Below are positions 43,495 to 54,500 of a DNA stretch of 64,000 bases, piece after piece (the stretch's first letter is position 1; each line of letters begins with the position of its first letter). Made by a program: the position numbers and the translations under genes. The DNA is taken from positions 1,240,001 to 1,304,000 of the forward strand of contig JAHQRK010000006.1 in NCBI GenBank assembly GCA_019828595.1. Direction: 5' to 3'. This stretch comes from Aphanomyces cochlioides (lineage: Eukaryota; Oomycota; Saprolegniomycetes; Saprolegniales; Verrucalvaceae). The notes under the pieces are model-generated. The model was not told the DNA's origin and searched no databases. It was given only the letters and a program-made list of their open reading frames with translations.

Positions 43495-46400
43495 TAAAAG
43501 CCAGGGCCAGAATACCCAAGATGCGGAATAAAACTATAAAGCCCAGCACAGCTGCCGTGTTCACCCAGGCATCGTCGTAATGAATCTCATAGACAAATTC
43601 AATGAACTCCTTCATGGATGCAGTTGGCTTTGTCTTTCCAAGGCCTTGAAAAATGTAAGGAGGCAAGTCGTTGATCAATCCGCATCCCATGCCTTGGTTG
43701 TCTTCACACTTACCGAGTACTGTTGCCGTCATTGCCGCCAAGCTGTACTTCTGAGGAGTGATATGGTACAGCCATCGGTAGTAAGACTTGATCGACGAGG
43801 ATGGCGGATTGAAACCCATGAAGAGGAAATAGATGGATTGGATCAAAATACCCATCAAGGCGGCAATTTCAACGCGAGGAGCAGCATAGGCCATCAACTG
43901 TCCCATATAGACATTCATGAGAAGCATCAAACTCAAGCTGAAGCCATAGAAGACAGCATCGAGAAATGTGCCCTTGAAGCCCACAAATGGGAAATAAATC
44001 GCAGTAAACAAGAAACCATTGAAAAAGACGTAAGGCAATTCAGCCACAGTTGAGCCAACAAAGTACCACGTGCTACTGTAGGTTTGGGAGGCGCGCTCTC
44101 GATAAAAGGCATCACGATCGCTTGTAACCATAGGCAGCACACTCACGAATGAGATCAAGCTGAGGAAAAGAGCTGTCACAAAAATCATACCAGAAGCAGA
44201 CGTAGCACCAGCAAACGTGTAATAGTTGAGTCGGCAAAAAACAAGACCAAACAACACAGCCAAGAAGATGGACACGAAAGGACGCGTCAAGTTGTAAGTC
44301 GCTGTTCGCCAGTACATGCGCATGAACCGTTGCACCAACATACGACATTGGGTCGCTGGACTTGCAGCTCGCTTTTTTGTGAATTTCAACTCTGGAAGGT
44401 CTGGCGAGGGATGAAAAGCATACTTGTCCAATCCAGCTTTAAGGTCTTTGTATTCAGGACTCTCCTCGAAGATTTGTACAAAGTCAACATTTGCTGTACG
44501 GTTCTTCACTTCAACACCAGCTCCAATGCACTCCAACATCCAAGTAGCAGGATTCGCATCTTCCAAGAGAGGAGGTGAGTCTGGAATGCGAGTGAAGTAG
44601 TTGATCAAATTCGAAGCCTTCTGGCCCAACTCTCCAAAATATACTGCTTGTCCACCACGCTTGAGCAACAGCAAACTGTCGAACATTTCAAACACCTCTG
44701 CTGATGGCTGATGGATCGTGCATACCACCGTACGACCTGTCGTGGCAATCTTGCGAATGCCACTCATCACAAGCTTGGCCGATCGAGCATCCAAACCACT
44801 TGTGGGCTCGTCTAAAAACAACACACTTGGAGCCGCTGCCAATTCCACACCAATCGTCAAGCGCTTCATTTGCTCCACAGAGCTTCCACGGACAATTGTG
44901 TCTCCAAGGCTCGTAAGCTCAAGCATATTCAAGCACTCCTCAACGAAGGCAAGCTTGGCCTCCGTTGACACTTCGCTTGGTTGTCGCAAAATAGCACTGA
45001 AAGTGAGAGCTTCACGGAAGGTGGCACTTTCACTATGAACGTCCATTTGTTCGCAGTACCCCGTGCATCGCTGAAGAGCCAGATCAGTTGCAGGATAGCC
45101 ATTAAGAAGAATGTCTCCAGTGATTTTACCAGCAGTCTTGCGTCCGGCAATGACATCCATCAGAGTGGTTTTACCCGCACCAGTGGAACCCATCAATGCT
45201 GTGATTGTGCCTGGTAGTGCAAATCCACTGACTTCTGTAAGAAGTTTCAGATCTGGCTCGCCTTTCTTTGGGTTTGGAACGGAATAACTCAAGTTTTGAA
45301 AGGCCAAAGTCACCGGGGCAACGGCTGATCGTACTTCATTTGTGATCTTTTTGCCTGTTAGGTCCTTCGAGCTTGGTGTTGCGGGAATTTCCAAGTAAGC
45401 TTCATTCTCCGTTTGTGCCGATTCGTCTTCGTTGGAAGATGAGGTATGGCTGTCGGGGTCATGGCGAGTGTACTCCAATACCAAGTACGACAAGAACGAA
45501 AAGATGACGTAACTTCCAAGCATGAAGTAAAACGAGTAAGCAATCCAGCTTGAGCTCGTTGAAACGTCAAACGTGTTCAACATCGCATCGCCCATTGTAA
45601 CATTGTAATACTGCTTGTATGGAGTGCCTTTGTATACATCAACTTGAAATTCTGGTGTGGAATATTGGTTGATTGTAAGGCCGCGCATGATCCATGCCAC
45701 AGGATTAATCCAGTAAATCCAAATAAAGTAATCTGGCGTGTCGCGCTCCACGATGATAAAACCACCAAACAAGATAAATATCATCACAGTGGTGATAGCC
45801 ATAGACTGTGCGACGAGCAAGTCACGAGAAACGCAACCCAAGAGGAAGAACCATGCCGAAAAGACAAAACTGACCAGGAAGAGCACAAACATATAAGTAA
45901 CATAGGCATCAGCATCATTCACAAAGCCAGCCATCCAATACATGATATTGCCAAATATTAACGTCTCCACAATAGCAAACGGGATTTGCGACACTGAATA
46001 TGACACGACGTAGCTGAGTGTGCTGAAGAAATTCGCATCACGTTGCTTGTAAAAAATTGCACGACCATCCAAAATCATAGGTAAGTTTGGCACTTGAGAA
46101 ATAATAAAAAAGAGAAGCGACTGGAAGATGACCCCAATGACGACCTGTGGTTGCTGGGGGTCCATTTGGTAGAAACAACTCGCATAAAGCAAACCCATGA
46201 CGAGCGTCATCACAATACGAGTAAAGATAAAAATGCGATCACGAGACAACACCATTAGTTGTCGTTTGATGAGATGAGCAATGTTGTAGTAAAATGAATT
46301 GTGAAATTCAGGGGTCTTGGCCATGTGGTTAGCAGCATCATGCAGTAGTTTAGGATGAGTGGGGGTTTGCAAGTAGCCCATCATGTCAGCATAAACTGAA

Positions 46401-47599
46401 GAGTGCTGGAATAACGCGGCGAATTCACTGGGGAGGCGGGGCAAATTCTGTTGAGAACCCACAACATACTGGTCTTGTTGAGCAGTTCCCAAATCCAAGA
46501 GGAAATCAGCCACATCACGATGAGGAGGGCGCTGGAAGCCCATCGATTCAAAGTATGACAAGGCCATGGCGCGAGGACCATGGTACATAACATAGCCTTC
46601 ATTGAGAATAATCACATCGTCAAAAAGATCGAAGACTTCAGGGGCTGGTTGCAAGAGTGATATTACAATTGTCTTCTTGAGATGTCGGGCTGCGCTTTGT
46701 TGGGCATTGATGATGTCAAACGTAGCAGCAGAGTCCAAACCCGTGGAGATTTCGTCCATGAGAGCGACTTGCTTCATACCAAATTCCATTTCACCCACGG
46801 TCACACGCTTGCGCTCACCACCAGATACACCACGAAGCATTGAGTCACCGACAACGGTATCTTTGCAATTAGTCAATCCCAATAGCTGCACCATAACATC
46901 AGGATAGACCCCGTACAAAGCTTCAATAATATGCTTGGCTTCGGCATTTTCTTCTGGTGTGCCGTTCTTGAGTGCATCCAACCACACTTGGGGAACAGTA
47001 CCGCCAGCACATTGATGGGCAAACGTCAATGTTTCTTGGACCGTCAAAGTGTGGAAATGGTAGTCGCGTTGGCCAGTGTACGAGATAAATTGTGGCAGTC
47101 GTCGAGCAACTTCCTTTCTCGTCATGCCATTGTACGTAATGTTGCCTTCAATGCGCGTCGTTTTCGACGTTGGAAAAATACCAGCCAGCGCCTTCATGAA
47201 GGAAGATTTGCCAGAGCTTGGTTGTCCCAACACCAATGTCATCGTGCCTGGTTTTAACACGCCACTGATGGGCTGCAAAATCGATTTCGTCACGCTGTTC
47301 TTGGAGCGGCACATACCGAGTGCGATTTTCTTGGCTTCATTAATAAGAGTTGGGATTTCATTCGCGCCCTCCTTGGATGCGACGACCATTTTGGCCGTGA
47401 TGGACAGGTCTTGATACCGAATTTCCATCTGGGGCAATTCTCGACCTAGAGATGCTTCAAGTGTCCGCGCAATCGTCGCGTGGAAGTTGTCCGAGCCATT
47501 GGCGAGAAATCCTTCCGCAGAAATCGCCTTCAACACGGGCTTTCTGTCACCTGCGTCGTGAGCTAACAGGTCGTCAGCCGTTGCTTTGGTTGCGGCCAT
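43475..47599 (-). CDS. Full-size PDR/ABCG transporter, intact
   Basis: Intronless, 1,374 residues from the ATG at 47599, typical for oomycete PDR proteins. NBD1: Walker A GQPSSGKSS (about residue 130), signature VSGGERKRVTVGE, Walker B VALMDEISTGLD. TMD1 at about 450-700 includes the PDR motif around FIVVERDTPDYFIWIYWINP. NBD2: Walker A GSTGAGKTTLMD (about 805), the degenerate PDR-style signature SSVEQMKRLTIGVEL, and Walker B VLFLDEPTSGLDAR. TMD2 runs to the C-terminus with MGFNPPSSSIKSYYRWLYHI. The protein should sit in the plasma membrane and export hydrophobic compounds or lipids, often linked to drug or plant-defence tolerance. It is a paralogue of the broken copy at 51535-55630 in the same orientation; NBD2 and TMD2 are nearly identical in long stretches. 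Upstream is about 2 kb of AT-rich spacer. Confidence 0.95.
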   Translation of the reverse strand: MAATKATADDLLAHDAGDRKPVLKAISAEGFLANGSDNFHATIARTLEASLGRELPQMEIRYQDLSITAKMVVASKEGANEIPTLINEAKKIALGMCRSKNSVTKSILQPISGVLKPGTMTLVLGQPSSGKSSFMKALAGIFPTSKTTRIEGNITYNGMTRKEVARRLPQFISYTGQRDYHFHTLTVQETLTFAHQCAGGTVPQVWLDALKNGTPEENAEAKHIIEALYGVYPDVMVQLLGLTNCKDTVVGDSMLRGVSGGERKRVTVGEMEFGMKQVALMDEISTGLDSAATFDIINAQQSAARHLKKTIVISLLQPAPEVFDLFDDVIILNEGYVMYHGPRAMALSYFESMGFQRPPHRDVADFLLDLGTAQQDQYVVGSQQNLPRLPSEFAALFQHSSVYADMMGYLQTPTHPKLLHDAANHMAKTPEFHNSFYYNIAHLIKRQLMVLSRDRIFIFTRIVMTLVMGLLYASCFYQMDPQQPQVVIGVIFQSLLFFIISQVPNLPMILDGRAIFYKQRDANFFSTLSYVVSYSVSQIPFAIVETLIFGNIMYWMAGFVNDADAYVTYMFVLFLVSFVFSAWFFLLGCVSRDLLVAQSMAITTVMIFILFGGFIIVERDTPDYFIWIYWINPVAWIMRGLTINQYSTPEFQVDVYKGTPYKQYYNVTMGDAMLNTFDVSTSSSWIAYSFYFMLGSYVIFSFLSYLVLEYTRHDPDSHTSSSNEDESAQTENEAYLEIPATPSSKDLTGKKITNEVRSAVAPVTLAFQNLSYSVPNPKKGEPDLKLLTEVSGFALPGTITALMGSTGAGKTTLMDVIAGRKTAGKITGDILLNGYPATDLALQRCTGYCEQMDVHSESATFREALTFSAILRQPSEVSTEAKLAFVEECLNMLELTSLGDTIVRGSSVEQMKRLTIGVELAAAPSVLFLDEPTSGLDARSAKLVMSGIRKIATTGRTVVCTIHQPSAEVFEMFDSLLLLKRGGQAVYFGELGQKASNLINYFTRIPDSPPLLEDANPATWMLECIGAGVEVKNRTANVDFVQIFEESPEYKDLKAGLDKYAFHPSPDLPELKFTKKRAASPATQCRMLVQRFMRMYWRTATYNLTRPFVSIFLAVLFGLVFCRLNYYTFAGATSASGMIFVTALFLSLISFVSVLPMVTSDRDAFYRERASQTYSSTWYFVGSTVAELPYVFFNGFLFTAIYFPFVGFKGTFLDAVFYGFSLSLMLLMNVYMGQLMAYAAPRVEIAALMGILIQSIYFLFMGFNPPSSSIKSYYRWLYHITPQKYSLAAMTATVLGKCEDNQGMGCGLINDLPPYIFQGLGKTKPTASMKEFIEFVYEIHYDDAWVNTAAVLGFIVLFRILGILALAFINHQRK

Positions 47600-49670
47600 C
47601 GCAAGTTTGATAATGAATCATCACACATCAAGTAATATGGTCCACAGGTAGCACCCATTTGGAATCTTGAGGTAGAGAAAATTCCTTAAAATATGTAGAA
47701 TCAAACGCACCAGATAATAAAATCAAGTTTATGTGATTGTAATGACATATCCAACTATTATAATATATTTCCTCCATCGTAATCAATTTGAACTGTATGC
47801 GAGAAAGGTTTTGCCGTTTTCATCAGCAAGAGCTCTAAGCTTGTGCGTTTTATAAGCTCAATAAGCGACAAGGTCACCATTGATGCTTAACGTTGTGAAG
47901 AAAAGCTGCAAAGACTTGTCGGTTCTTTGGCTAGACATGTTATGCCCATTTCTCCCATTGAGGTAAGTTGTGTTGAAATACATTTTTCAAGTCAAATCAG
48001 ATCGATTACGATGGGATTTTTGGGACATTGAGGGGCTGTAATCTCGTAATCGGATCACAACTGGGAATTCCAATCAGTTTGATGATGTTCTTCCCAGAGG
48101 TGAAATCTGTGCTAATACTTAGATCAAGTATAAGTACTAAGATTACGAAGGAGAAATTGGGACATTGGGATATTCCAATTCCATCATCATGGTCATAGAG
48201 ACATGACTATACTAAATTCTATTGAAGGTGAAGTTTTGACTATAAATGTACATGTGGAAATATTTTGGGCTGTTACGTACCTATGGTTGTATGTGTGTGT
48301 GCATTCACTTGCAGCCCAGTATTTAATATTTACGTTTGCTGGGCATCTAACGTATTTTTATTGGTTATAACGAGTCGACTAGACCTTAAATATTGCAAAT
48401 TCTCCAATTATTGAGGGATGGATGTCCTCTTTTCAATATATAGAGAGGGATGAAAGTACCTCAAATTTTGATTTGAGGATTAAACCAATACAAACTTGAA
48501 GTAGTTCCAATACGATCCGAGATTATCAAAAAACGAGGGATTTTTATCCCTCAAGAAAGTGTAAATTTCATGCTTAAGATTTGACTGCCGTTCGTTGCAC
48601 AATGCTTTAAAGTAGTTGGCTGTGCGTCGAGGGTCATTCGACTAACTTCGTCAATAGATGGATGGTTCCAGACAAAACAAACCTCATCCTTTCGAGTTTG
48701 ACGTTATATAGCACATGATTAATCGACTTTTTTCAACGTCGCACGAGTGGGTATTTGTTTCCTGTCTTCGTCGCCCAGGCGCCAATGTTACCGAGCATGG
48801 AATAATCCTCACATTGGCAGTTAGTATTCCTGTGGCATTAGATGTAGCATGACTCCTCAATATAAGATTTACAAGCACCTGCCTCGTAGGCTCAACAGGA
48901 GTGGATGCAACCACAGTTTTCTCGGCTGCCAACATGCAATCTGTGGTTGCATCGTCTTCTGTTGAGCTCTGAATCCAGTTTTGAGCTAGTAAGTTGACAT
49001 TGTTTGGTTATAGCAATAAGATAAGCTTGATCGATGGCCTTATGTTTAGTGTTTTTGACTTGTCAGGGACGGTGCTCCCTCTGACTTTATCATCAGCGTG
49101 GCGAGCCAGGCTAATTTATTGACCTTTGTGTTCCCGACATTGAAGAAAACGAAATATGATCGTGTTAGTTTGAATGAAAACACTTTCACAACTTAATCCC
49201 ACGACCGTCCCACAAATTCCGACTATAAATAACTATCAAATAGAAATCTGCTAAAATTTGATTAATAACTAATACAGAAAGACAGAAAGCAAGAACATAT
49301 TTTGGTTGCCCTGTTTTCACTAAAACAAGTTCTTCAAGCTCAGTGACGTTGTCGAGTAAGACATGATCATGTTTCGTACTCAAAGGAGAATGCCCCCCCA
49401 GTCCAGCGAGGAGTGAAACAATCTCTTGCATCATTAACAAAATGATCCCCTACGAGTTGTGTCTTCGCCCCCCCACGAAAAATATGAATAAATGACGAGA
49501 TACGATATTTTGAAGTGTTTTACTTCTGTTTCACTTTGCCACCGACAGAGATAATCCAACTTTTTCCACTTTACCACCGACAGTGCACAATAATTGGCCA
49601 AAAAATGAAATAAGTGCATGTTATTGGTTAAAAACCTTGACAGTCACTTCTTGTGGCAAGCCGTTGAACA
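47600..49670. other. AT-rich intergenic spacer
   Basis: Promoter region of the intact transporter and upstream flank of a recombinase relic. A minus-strand frame at 48684-48935 (83 residues, RQVLVNLILRSHATSNATGIL) has no recognisable identity. A short direct repeat lies at 49532-49583. No RNA gene seen. Confidence 0.4.
49532..49583 (+). repeat. CACTTTRCCACCGACAG, two copies
   Basis: Copies at 49532-49548 and 49567-49583, 35 bp apart, differing at one base, and 88-139 bp before the recombinase-like start at 49671. Candidate end or binding site of the Crypton-like element. Confidence 0.6.
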
Positions 49671-50793
49671 ATGGAGGACGACGTCCAGCCTCTGGCAAAC
49701 TTGATGGACACAAGTTACACCGATGCCACACGTAGCCATGCGTCTGCAGCTATGAAAAAGTTTGCTCTTTTCCTCGCAAACTACAACAATGGCGCTGTAA
49801 GCCTCGACACGATCGGCAGTGACGATATCACAGAAGAGCTGTTTGGCAAATTTGCTGCGTTTCTGGTGTCAGACCCAAACATCGGCTTTTCAACGTCAAC
49901 TACATATCTCAGTAGTGTGAAGCGTCAAATTGTCGAGAAGATGCACACAACATTCTTTGATACCAACAACCACTGGTACAAAGCACTACGATTAACTCTG
50001 CGAAGGACATATCTTGAGCAGGCATCGGCTCGTGGTCTCCCTTTGCAAGACAAAGCTCCATTAATGACGTTAGAGGAACTGCGAGTGATTACAACCCGAC
50101 TGTGGATGATAAATGATCCTCGTTCTATGAAGGACAGAACATTGGTCGCATTGCAATGGGCATTGGTTGGACGTAGCTCCGATGTGGGCGATCTAACATT
50201 TACGCAAATGCAGTTGACAGGAAGCTATCTCCTTGTACGTGTCAACCGCAAAAAGACAGTCCAGCATCACTCTGTTTCTGTTTTCTCTACTGCTTTGGAA
50301 TGGTCCTTTGATCCCCTCCACTCCCTTGCAGATCAGCTATCCATCGATCCATTTGGTCTTTCCGAACGTGTATTCAGTCAAATTGCCTTTGAAAACTCCC
50401 AGCAGGATAATGTCAGTGGCTACATCAATCGGCTTCTGTTGCCCATGTCCAAAACACTCTCCACTTTCTGATCTTACTGCATTGCGTGGTTGGATGATGT
50501 CGAGTCTCCTATATAGATGTTGGTGCGAACGTCTCGAAAGCATCACTCTAGATCCTGCTAGCCGTGCTCAGCGAGACGTCAGAAGTATTGCAGCTATTGC
50601 ACGATATCTGCTTGGCTCCAATGTTCCACCAGATCCAGGTGAAATACCGTCCTTAGACTGGCAAGAGAATGCCATGGCGGCTGCAGTTGAAGTCCAGCGA
50701 CTTGCTTTGGCTCGTGTCAATGCGACAACCGTAGTGCGGAAGAGAAAGAAAACAGGATCTGCCTTAGGTGTCTTGCGTGCTTGGAGGCGTTAA
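49671..50793 (+). pseudogene. Crypton-like tyrosine recombinase, frameshifted and lacking the C-terminal catalytic motif
   Basis: ATG at 49671. The first 260 residues read as a tyrosine-recombinase fold: an N-terminal helical domain (GFSTSTTYLSSVKRQIVEKM) and the first catalytic Arg region WALVGRSSDVGDLTFTQM, then RVNRKKTVQHHSVSVF. Near 50450 the frame slips by one base in a run of four A, after which HSPLSDLTALRGW continues in the next frame to 50793. The expected RRG...HRGxW...Y block is not found, so the nucleophile Tyr seems deleted. The second copy at 61-63 kb has that block, which confirms the family. Cryptons are DNA transposons moved by tyrosine recombinases without terminal inverted repeats. 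It lies between the two PDR transporters. Confidence 0.65.
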
Positions 50794-51276
50794 TTCATAT
50801 ATACACGTTGCGGCAAATAAATGATTGTGTGAAACACGCATACAGCCTTGGTTGCGCTGAATGTGGGCTTGTGTGGTCGGCTACAAACGCCTGGAATCGC
50901 CCTCTTGTTAGTCCAGTATTTACGAGTGACAAGGCCACCTCGAGCGGTGCAGAAGTTTCGACACGTTAAACAATTCCCTACAGCTATCGTCAGAATTATC
51001 ATGTTCAGGTGTTCAATCGTTATCTTCCGATTTGCAGGACTTGAAATTTGTATAGGATTTCCGTCGGAAGATACATCGGAAGATAAACATAATTTGCTTT
51101 TCCTTTTTGTTTTCAACCTCTTCGAAAAGCAATTTTTTTTGTTTCTTTGAAAAGCAAAAGTACCTCCAGAGGTACTTTTAATTTTCGGCCTGCGAAAAGC
51201 AAAACTCGAAAAGCAAAGTCGAAACGCAAAAGCAGCCGATTTTTCTAATTTGATTCCCCTATTGAAGACTAAGATG
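50794..51276. other. Intergenic with GAAAAGCAAA repeats and a perfect hairpin
   Basis: Between the recombinase relic and MITE copy B. From 51120 to 51230 GAAAAGCAA(A) recurs four times irregularly around a perfect 11-bp inverted repeat (next entry). Otherwise no gene. Confidence 0.4.
51156..51179. repeat. Perfect 11-bp inverted repeat AAAAGTACCTC
   Basis: AAAAGTACCTC, two bases, then its exact reverse complement. A hairpin with an unusually tight loop, embedded in GAAAAGCAAA repeats. It may be a terminator for the upstream recombinase gene or a boundary structure of the element. Confidence 0.7.
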
Positions 51277-51526
51277 TATTGTCATTTTCAACCAAGTTTG
51301 TGGTTTTGACCAAAAAGCGAATTCATTTTCAAATCGATTTCATCATACTGAAGTGGTGTGTGTCAGTGTGTGTTTTGCGTGAGTCAGGTGGCTGATCGAT
51401 TCTGATTGGCTGACTATTTTTAATTTTTAATTCTAGCCAATCAGAGAAGCCCGTTCGATTCGGAATCGATTCGAAACCTCGGTCGATCCAAACCGTTCCT
51501 CACAATTTTGTATCAAAAGCACAATA
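51277..51526 (-). mobile_element. 246-bp MITE (copy B), next to the transporter stop codon
   Basis: Same family as copy A in inverted orientation: starts TATTGTCATTTTC, ends AAAAGCACAATA, TA duplicated at 51277-51278 and 51525-51526, about 96% identical. Its end is 8 bp past the TAA (51535-51537) of the broken transporter, so the 3' UTR and poly(A) region of that gene would be MITE sequence. Confidence 0.9.
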
Positions 51527-51534
51527 TTAACAGA

Positions 51535-54500
51535 TTACTTTTTCTGATGGTTAATCAGAGTCAATGCTAAGTAGCCCAACAGGCGGAATAGAAGAATGTA
51601 ACCAACGACAGCCAAAGTGTTCACGACGGCATCGTCGTATTTCATTTCGTACACGAACTCAACAAATTCCTTGATCGACGCTGTGGGTATTTTTTTGTGA
51701 AGACCCTGCCACACAAACGGGGGGAGATCGTTGATGAGACCACATCCCATGCCTTCACCATTCTCACATTTGGAAAGCACACATGCAGTCATCGCCGCAT
51801 AGCTGTATTTTTGAGGAGTGATATGATACAACCACCGATAACCTGAAGGAATCGACATGGAGGGGGGATTGAAGCCCATAAACAAGAAGAAAATCGAGTT
51901 GAAAAGAATACCAACAAGTGCGGCAATTTCGATGGTCGGGGCGGCGTATGCCATCAATTGGCCCATGTACACACTCAGCAACAACATCAAACTCAAGTTC
52001 AAGCCATAAAAGACTGCATCGCCAAAAGTTCCCTTGAAACCAACGAAGGGGAAGAAAATAGCTGTAAACAAGAACCCAGTGAAGAATACATAGGGCAACT
52101 CAGCCACAGTTGAGCCAACAAAATACCAAAAGGCACTATACGTCTGGGATGCACGTTCACGATAGAATGCTTCACGGTCCGCTTTTGCCAGAGGTAGCAC
52201 GCTATTAAATGAAATAAGACAGAGGAAAATTGCAGTCAAGTAAATCATGCCGACACCAGAGTTTGCACCTGCAAAAGTGTGATAATTCAGGCGGCAGAAA
52301 ACCAAGCCAAACAACACGGACAAAATAATGGCGATCAAAATACGAGTCCAATTGTACGATGGGGTGCGCCAATACATGCGCATAAAGCGCTGCACCAGCA
52401 TGCGGCATTGAGTTGCGGGGCTTGCTGCTCGCTTCTGAGTGAATTTCAACTCGGGGAGATCAGGTGAAGGACGAGCATAATTCTCAAGGCCGGTTTGGAG
52501 GTGTTTGTGTTCTTGACTTTGCTCAAACACATGAAGAAAGTCAATATTGGAGGCCTTCGTCTTCACTTCCACACCAGCTCCAATGCATTCCAACATCCAA
52601 GTGGCAGGGTTCACACCATCGAACAAAGGAGGCGATTCAGGGATGCGCGTAAAATAATCAATCAAACTCGCTGCTTTCTTTCCCAAATCACCGAAGTACA
52701 CGGTTTGACCACCTCGCTTGAGCAAGAGCAAACTATCAAACATCTCAAACACTTCAGCTGAAGGCTGATGGATCGTGCACACCACCGTGCGACCTGTCGA
52801 TGCGATCTTGCGAATGCCACTCATCACTAGTTTGGCAGATCGAGCGTCCAAACCACTTGTGGGTTCATCCAAAAACAACACACTCGGAGCCGCTGCCAAC
52901 TCCACACCAATCGTCAAACGCTTCATTTGCTCCACGGAACTGCCGCGGACAATCGTATCACCCAAGCTCGTGAGCTCCAACAAACTCAAACATTCTTCCA
53001 CAAAAGCGAGTTTTGCCTCAGTAGACACTTCACTTGGCTGACGCAACATGGCACTGAACGTCAAGGCTTCGCGGAAGGTAGCACTGTCGCTGTGGATATC
53101 CATTTGCTCACAGTATCCCGTGCATCGTTGGAGAGCCAAATCGGTAGCAGGATAGCCATTGAGAAGAATTTCGCCAGTGATTTTGCCTGCTTTCTTGCGT
53201 CCAGCAATCACATCCATGAGTGTCGTCTTGCCGGCACCAGTCGATCCCATCAAAGCTGTGATCGTTCCTGGCAATGCATAGCCACTTACACCATTGAGTA
53301 ATTGTAAATCAGGCTCGCCCTTCTTGGGGTTGGGAACAGAATAGCCCAAGTTCTGGAATGCAAGGGTGACTGGAACAACAGCTGACATGACTTCGTTCAG
53401 CACGGAAGCATGGAATTGACTGTCCGGAACTGGTGAATTTGGAATTTCCTTGTAGTCGGCAAGATCAGTGTCAATAGTATCGCAAGGGCCTGTAATGTTG
53501 TCATGGTTGTCACTGTCGTAACGCTTGTACTCCAACAGAACAAAGGAGAGAAAAGTAAACAAGAAGTAGCATCCAGCCATATAGTAGAACGCGTAGCCGA
53601 TCCATTTGGAATCCGTCGAAACATTAAACGACTTCAGCATCGCATCGCCCATCGTCATGTTGTAAACGTCCTTGTACGGAACTCCTTTGTATACATCCAC
53701 TTGGAATGGCGCCGTCGAGTATTGATTGATCATAAGACCTCGCATCATCCACGCAACAGGATTGATCCAATACGTCCACACAAAGTAGTCTGGAATGTCA
53801 CGCTCGACAATCACAAAGCCATTGAACATCACGAATACCATCAAGGACAAGATGGCTACAGCTTGAGCTACATTCAAATCAGGAGACAGGCAACCAACCA
53901 AGAAAAACCACGCTGGGAAGACAAAGCTGACCAAAAGGAGCACAAACATAAATGTCATGAAGGCAAACATATCGTTGACAAACCCAGTCATCCAGTACAT
54001 CACACTGCCAAACACGAGCGTCTCTACAATGGCAAACGGAATGTGGGAGATTGTGTTGGCAATCACATAGCTGAGCGTGCTGAAAAAGTTGGCATCGCGC
54101 TGCTTGTAAAATATCGTGCGGTTTTCAAGAATGATAGGCAGCTTTGGCAATTGGGATGTGATAAAGAACAACAAAGACTGGAAGATCACGCCAACAACAA
54201 CGAGTGGCTGCTGGGGGTCCATTTGGTAGAAACTGCTGGCGTACAACGAAGCCATGACGAGAGCCATCACAATTGTCGAGATGACGAATACACGGTCACG
54301 AGCCAAGACCGTCAATTGGCGCTTGGTCACGAGCATCACATTTGAAAAGAAGGAATTGTAAAACTCAGGAGTAGTTGCCATGTGCTTCTCGGAATCAGCC
54401 AGCAGGGCTGGGTGAGTTGGAGTATTGACGTAGCTCAAAGTGTCACGATAGAAGGGTGATTGTTGAAATAGTACAGCGTAGTCACTTGGTACGCGGGGAG

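Noticed and set aside
53503..54345. 280-codon plus-strand frame rich in His, Arg and Gln
   Set aside because: Antisense to TMD1 of the broken transporter; no domain and no promoter context.
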